Shown: piece after piece, positions 59,301-64,000 of the stretch
How positions within the stretch are numbered: the first letter of the stretch is position 1
Layout of the letters: every line of letters begins with the position of its first letter
Assembly (NCBI GenBank): GCA_009760855.2
Contig: WPIO01000003.1
Location: forward strand, 4,500,001 to 4,564,000
Origin: Cristatella mucedo
Taxonomy: Eukaryota > Bryozoa > Phylactolaemata > Cristatellidae
DNA: 64,000 bases
Reading direction: 5' to 3'
Notes under the pieces: model-generated
Databases searched by the model: none
Told to the model about the DNA's origin: nothing
The model's input: the letters and a program-made list of their open reading frames with translations, nothing else
Position numbers and translations under genes: made by a program

Positions 59301-60477
59301 GCCCCAAATTATTTTAGCAACGATGGATGCTCTTGTCTTTATCATCTTGGCCCCGAAAAGGCACCGGCTTGATCTGTGCCTCAAGTAGCCCTTAGGGACT
59401 AAGTTTTGTAAGATTCTCCACAACTGCAGCTGATTATTTTGTGATGTGAAAAGAAATTTTGCTTGCGAACCAAAAATTGTTGTGCAGTGTTTGTATCAGC
59501 GACTTGCAGGAGCTCACCAGTGGACTCCACTTGACGTTGTTGCCACCCCGGATTACTCGGTCTGTTGTGGCCAATCTAGGTATCTGCAGTAAAGAGGAAG
59601 GTCTCTCCTGTCTAACAGGGAGTCATAGCAAAGAAAACGCGGTTAACTAGCTTGGCGATTCATAAGGAGTACCATCACTTCTTTTAAGTTACCTCTGAGC
59701 TCTTGCCAGAGCCCACCATACCTACAAGTGTGATTCCAGCAATACCTTAACCCTGCTGTAGTCCTCATGCATATACAGCAACAATTGAAGGGTAGTAGAA
59801 ATAATTACTGTAGAGAAGCTTCCATGGAGTAGCTTACAGCACATTTCTTGGTACACTGGCAGCAAGCATAGAAATACGCATTAGGATGAAGATTGCAGCA
59901 TTTGAGCCATATCAAGAAAAACATGCATGTATCAACGTGGGCAGCTGGTGCTAAACTGGATTACCATGGACACGTGGAGCTAAACTGAAGTATTGAGCTT
60001 AAAAGCCTTCCGTTTTTACTATTTAAATAAACAAAACGTACGATTTGGAAGGTGTAATTTAACGCTATATATTAATCAAGTGAACAACTGATGCTATGCC
60101 TTCTTTTCTTCAAGTTATCCACAACAAAGGTTGATATACCTAATACAAAAGTGCTCTTAGTTTTTATTAAAATTGCAGTCTTATTAAACCACAACTTCAG
60201 ATTCTAAATATTGAAGAATATAAAATCAATTGAGAAACTTGAATTTGTTAATTCATTGACAGCCATTCGCAGATGGCCTAGACTAAATAAGTTCATTTGA
60301 CAACCATTGTATTGAAAATGTATCCCTGTACCGCTCAGAAAGCAAGCTTTGTTATGGTTAGTGATATTAGTCTAAGAGATTAAAAATTGAAAAATTATCC
60401 GTGATACTCATGATCAAATATAAATCAATTCTCTCAACTATCTTGATGCATGTATTAATCACGTCTGACTCGCACGG
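56312..60477. other. About 4.2 kb without a supported gene
   Basis: Composition is more mixed at 56.8-58.9 kb, but none of the ORFs (57187-57399 minus, 57819-58019 plus, 58637-58903 minus) carries a known motif. A 44-base open piece with good borders at 57687-57730 (ttttcag ... gtaagtat) is too short to call. Confidence 0.4.
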
Positions 60478-61627
60478 TAGCAAATTTTCTTAAATTAAAT
60501 GATGATTAAACTTACTTACTAGTCCTTGGTAAACCAAGTGTGGTTCAGAAATTGGACAGGCTAACGCTCAAAATTGGCTCTGCCAGCATATCCTCTGATG
60601 AATCTGCCCAAAATCTAATTGTCATGTTCCAATGTGACCTTTCGTTAGATGACCACCTCTGCTACACAATGAAGTCGGCCTACTTGCAGCTACCTAACAC
60701 CACTAAAATTCGGGCTTAATTAGATAAAAATACCACATCTAAGTTGTTCCCTGAATTAGTGACATCCCTAATTAGCCTTTGTAACTCAGCGCTCCTTAAC
60801 CTACCAGCATGTGCAATCATGTACTTAGAGCTGGTGTAAAACTCCGCAGCTAGACATGTCTGTTGTGAGCATCTCGGTGACTACATCACAGCACTTCTTA
60901 ACGACCTGCACTGGATACCAGTCAATGAACAGATTTAATTCAATGTTTTGTTGCTTACTTTTATGTCTCTTCATTCTTTGCCTAAAGCCTACCCATATGT
61001 AATGTATCTCCGTCAGTAACTCCACAAAGTCATATATAGACCATGTGGGTGTTAAGCAGGAGAGTTTTGTATAGCGCACTCACAGCCTAAGCGGCTTTCG
61101 GTACGCATTCGGTAGCCAACAGACTTCGTCTCACGCAACAAAGAGAAAGTGGGAAGCATAGCAGAGTTAGGAGATCAGATCTACAGCCCCAACCAGGCCA
61201 AACATTCTAAAATCTGCTATTTGGAAACTAATTGTTTAGCTATACCTCGTACAGACCTTAAATCCTTTAGAGAAAGTGCATCTAGTTCGTATGCCCCTAA
61301 AGCATGAAGAAAACGCTTGAATGGCATCACGAAATCCCCTTTCTTGACCACATTTAAAAAGAAACTAAAAACATCTATTTATGGCAGCATTTAGTGGGTC
61401 CTGTGATTTGTCCTGTATGTGCTTATGCATGCTAACACAGCTCATGCTGGCACTAACCACACTTGCACGATGACCCTGTGCATGTCACCCCTAATCATGC
61501 TACTCATATTGCTCATCATGGGTGATACTACTCACCATTCAATCGTGTTTCCTTTGCTGCAAATTTAAAGTGCCTTGAAAGAGATTGAGCCCTCTGAGGG
61601 TGCTTTATCAAGTGTGTTATTGTTACT
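60478..61627 (+). mobile_element. L2-like LINE copy H, interrupted by a LINE-X fragment
   Basis: Plus frames, with many stops, give LLVLGKPS, LTLKIGSASISS-like, MFQCDLSLDDHL, LPACAIMYLELV, ALLNDLHWIPVN and then, after the insertion, SSYAPKA, TTFKKKLKTSIYGSI-like and the 3' region. The 3' end shows gtgccttgaaagagattgag, tgagggtgctttatcaagtg and a ttattgttact tail. The interruption is at about 61000-61171. Confidence 0.85.
61000..61171 (-). mobile_element. LINE family X 3' fragment nested in copy H (X4)
   Basis: The plus strand is the reverse complement of X1's 3' end: tccgtcagtaactccacaaa, accatgtgggtgttaagcag, agcctaagcggctttcggta, gcaacaaagagaaagtggga. Host RT sequence stops at KAYPYV and resumes at SDLQPQPGQ, so the piece landed within the RT C-terminus in antisense. 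The two LINE families were therefore active at overlapping times. Confidence 0.8.
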
Positions 61628-61739
61628 ATAAACTAAAAGTAGGAAATATGGGTAAAAACTTTAATTTTGGTTTAGAAAAGTACTACTTACACTATTAGTA
61701 GGTATGTTGATCAAAATTTGATTCTAGGAAGAGCCTGCA

Positions 61740-62100
61740 TTATTTGTTAAAGTGTGCACCTGAGATATGCAAGCTCAGACTAGTTAGGTGGTTTGTATAA
61801 TCGTTTAATTTAAGAACGTTTGCTGCCTTCCACCTTCGGATGTCATCAACACAATAAGCCAGAGAGTTGACGTAATTCAACACGGTGGAGGGCTGAATGA
61901 TAAGAAGTATAGGTAAAATGTCCCTCAGCGATCTGTGCCTTGTGCAGTTGTTTTCACAGCTTATGGGCCTCCTCTTGCCGATGAAATTGTCAGGCAAAAT
62001 CTTGGCTTTTACAGCTGTGCAGATGACACTCAGTTGAATTTTCGCTCTGATCCCTCCTAGCCATCCAGAAAATTCTCTCAACTGTATTTGCTTCATATAT
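61740..62100. mobile_element. LINE RT fragment with inverted junction (copy N)
   Basis: On plus, 61965-62090 encodes PLADEIVRQNLGFYSCADDT and QLNFRSDPS, the palm with a CADD box. On minus, 61895-61790 encodes LNYVNSLAYCVDDIRRWKAA and NVLKLND, the block that normally follows directly. Two adjacent parts of the same RT thus lie head to head in opposite orientation, as produced by twin priming or a later inversion. No 3' tail remains. Confidence 0.65.
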
Positions 62101-63305
62101 TACTCACAATCTCAGGGGGATGACAGCAAATAACAGATCTTTTGTCCTTCCATTAACATGGTTAGGATTGAAACTCCAGCGCTTACACGCGTTCGAAAGA
62201 CCCGGAGCTTGATCGTTTTCGAGACACCCCGATTGCTGCTGCTGGCCATTGTTTCCTGCTAAGGGAAAATGGGTTGTCACCACTAGTACTATTATGATTC
62301 TGGCTACTTAAACGAGACGGTGAGATTATTCAACTTTCTCTAAATAAACATAAGCTTTAGCCTATTTCCAGTTAACGATGTTAGAGTGTGGCTTGTCTAT
62401 CAGTCTCGCCACAATCAACTGAATTTTAATAAGCCAGACTAACTAATAGAACCCAGTGCCCCAACGCGCCTTCTTGAGGGCCTGAGCATTAAAGCCTATG
62501 CATGGCACTTGTTTTCAAAAGCAGGCGTTTGTAGGCCTGCCATTGTGCAGCTTTAGGTTCTCATGGGCGCTATGAGAGCGACCTGTTGTAATGTTATAGA
62601 TTACAGGAACAAATTTAATACAAATAAATATATTACAGGTGTATACTAGGGGTATCTATGTTTTCAATTTTATGAGTAGCCCACTTTATTCAAGGTCGCT
62701 AAGCAACGAATACGGATGTCCAGTATATAATACTAGCATTCTCAGGATGCATTCTCAATTTCGAAGAGTTCTTATTATTTAAAGAAGAGATTATGATTTT
62801 ACAATGCCAGTTCTGTAGATGATACTCCTACGTAGGGAATACAATTGACCTTGCAATGGGAAAACATTAGTTCACAGATAGTAGCAAACCTAGCGAACTG
62901 GGGAAATAACCAAAAATACCCATGACTAGCTGAATAAGTAAGATACATTTTGATAAACTGTTGTATTGTAAGTGAGCTGCAGTAAAATGAAAGCTCTCGT
63001 TTTACTATGGCCACGACTGGTAGCTAATTAAATTGGTACGAAAGTGCAGTGGCTTTAAACACAAAATCAAACGAAAAGTCATCCTATTTAGCCGTCTGCT
63101 TTACTATTGCAATTGACCAGCTGTAGTGTGTACCACTCCTGCTTGCTATTAGCAATGTAAAACTGCCTGCTGTAGGACTCTAAATTTATAACACGGATCT
63201 GGAAATGTAAGCACCCCACATTGAACCTAAGACTCAAAGGAAACACTCTAAAAAAATATTAGTGATGACCTTTAATCATAAAACAGAAATTGAATATTTC
63301 CGTAC
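62101..63305. other. No supported gene; possible SINE relic at the left edge
   Basis: On minus, gagtttcaatcctaac near 62164-62180 resembles a B box. The rest is probably intron of the minus-strand gene starting at 63701 or beyond. Confidence 0.35.
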
Positions 63306-63701
63306 CACAAAGTGAAGTTCGTATTGGTTTTGAAAGCATTATCAATCGATGAGTTTTATTTTGTCCTTTGATCAGACAGTTGATGAAGTCCGTTAATAAG
63401 GAAGCATCCCTTGACCAGATGGCTTCAGCCTGAACAGTCACTCGTTGAGGCACTGTGTTCGTAGAGGTGCAGCTGTTGCAAGAATGCAAGGTCATCCGAT
63501 GTTTGTCTTTGAACATGGTTAGATCTTCAATGCCACATGTTGTGATCCACCAATTGAAATCGTCCACTTTCCCATTTTCCCGTGCCCACATAAGTTGCAT
63601 CTCAGTGTTCCTTAAATCTTGTATTGGCACCCAATGAAACGCTCACGTGAAACCGAATGGCTCATTATTTGGCAGGCAATCCGGCATGGTGAGCTCAATA
63701 T
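63306..63701 (-). pseudogene. Second six-cysteine domain exon, with one nonsense codon
   Basis: On minus the exon starts after ttctattgtag in phase 1 and ends TTTGTG|gtacgg in phase 1, 396 bases in all. Residues align with the intact exon: Cys 9, Trp 24, WITTCGIEDL, HSCNSC, TVQAEAIWSRD, FINCLIKGQNKTHRL and SLCG. At the position of Cys 20 the codon is TGA (63643-63645) instead of TGC. Everything else is open. It may be a recent pseudogene, a sequencing error or, least likely, a recoded TGA. Donor gtacgg is weaker than in the plus copy. The sequon (NKT) is also kept. Confidence 0.65.
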
Positions 63702-64000
63702 CTACAATAGAAAGCCGGAATTTCGCTAGCAGAACCTGGCTATGATTTGGTGATCAGTCTGACACTCATTCGAAATATCAGAGTTGAGAGCTCAATCTGT
63801 TACAATCTATCGGTAGAGTATTTAAAGTACGATCTAGATTAGCTATCAATGAGTAACACTTTACGGTTTAGCTTTTAAAATAGAAAAGTATGTTTCAAGT
63901 ATTATAATGGCGTGTCATAGATCATTTCGGCCTAAGTAGGCAATAGAGAACTACATATTACTGAAAAATGTCGAAACTGCATTTATTGAAATGCTTTGGC
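63702..64000. other. Probable intron upstream of the minus-strand exon
   Basis: No ORF or repeat seen up to the window edge. Confidence 0.35.

Overview
The window looks like non-coding-dominated nuclear DNA of an invertebrate animal. It is AT-rich, with no operons and no long intact ORFs. There are exon-sized coding islands with GT-AG borders, long (GA)n and (CA)n microsatellites, and many decayed animal-type retroelements. The species cannot be named from sequence alone; no host gene was recognised as a known orthologue.

The most interesting host-gene signal is a dispersed set of exons. A 131-codon exon at 15041-15433 (+) and a 132-codon exon at 63306-63701 (-) encode the same six-cysteine domain, with the same splice phase (1-1) and equivalent cysteine and tryptophan positions. 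Decayed relatives lie at 13438-13782 and 55786-56150. Short phase 1-1 exons (18660-18710, 22968-23018, 32068-32127) could act as a stalk, and a phase-1 terminal exon at 32729-33075 encodes a transmembrane helix plus a Ser-rich tail, followed by AATAAA. All of these are on the + strand and phase-compatible, so they could form one gene from about 15 to 33 kb. A matching transmembrane-plus-tail exon at 41851-42122 (-) and the 63.7 kb exon (-) suggest an oppositely oriented relative meeting it tail to tail. The domain resembles no family I can name firmly; an Ig-like fold is a guess.

The rest is mostly mobile DNA. An L2-type LINE with a (TAA)n tail and a 3' inverted repeat (AAAGCGCC/GGCGCTTT) has more than a dozen copies, including nested insertions and very short 3'-end copies. 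A second LINE family has four pieces. At 6.4-12.9 kb there is a diverged tandem segmental duplication carrying a LINE; unit 1 has an extra 247-bp internal duplication and unit 2 has an antisense LINE insertion. At 25463-27462 lies a compact LTR retrotransposon (LTR, gag-like ORF, polypurine tract, LTR) without any visible pol; its Gag tail is built from a 21-bp repeat encoding Arg-Lys-Ala heptads. A solo LTR of the same family is at 45622-45924. A zinc-finger (BED-like) transposon remnant is at 46.3-48.2 kb, and tRNA-derived SINE-like units are at 39.9 and 50.7 kb.

Large stretches, especially 34.2-38.1, 51.6-55.5 and 56.3-60.5 kb, showed nothing I can support beyond unique AT-rich sequence.
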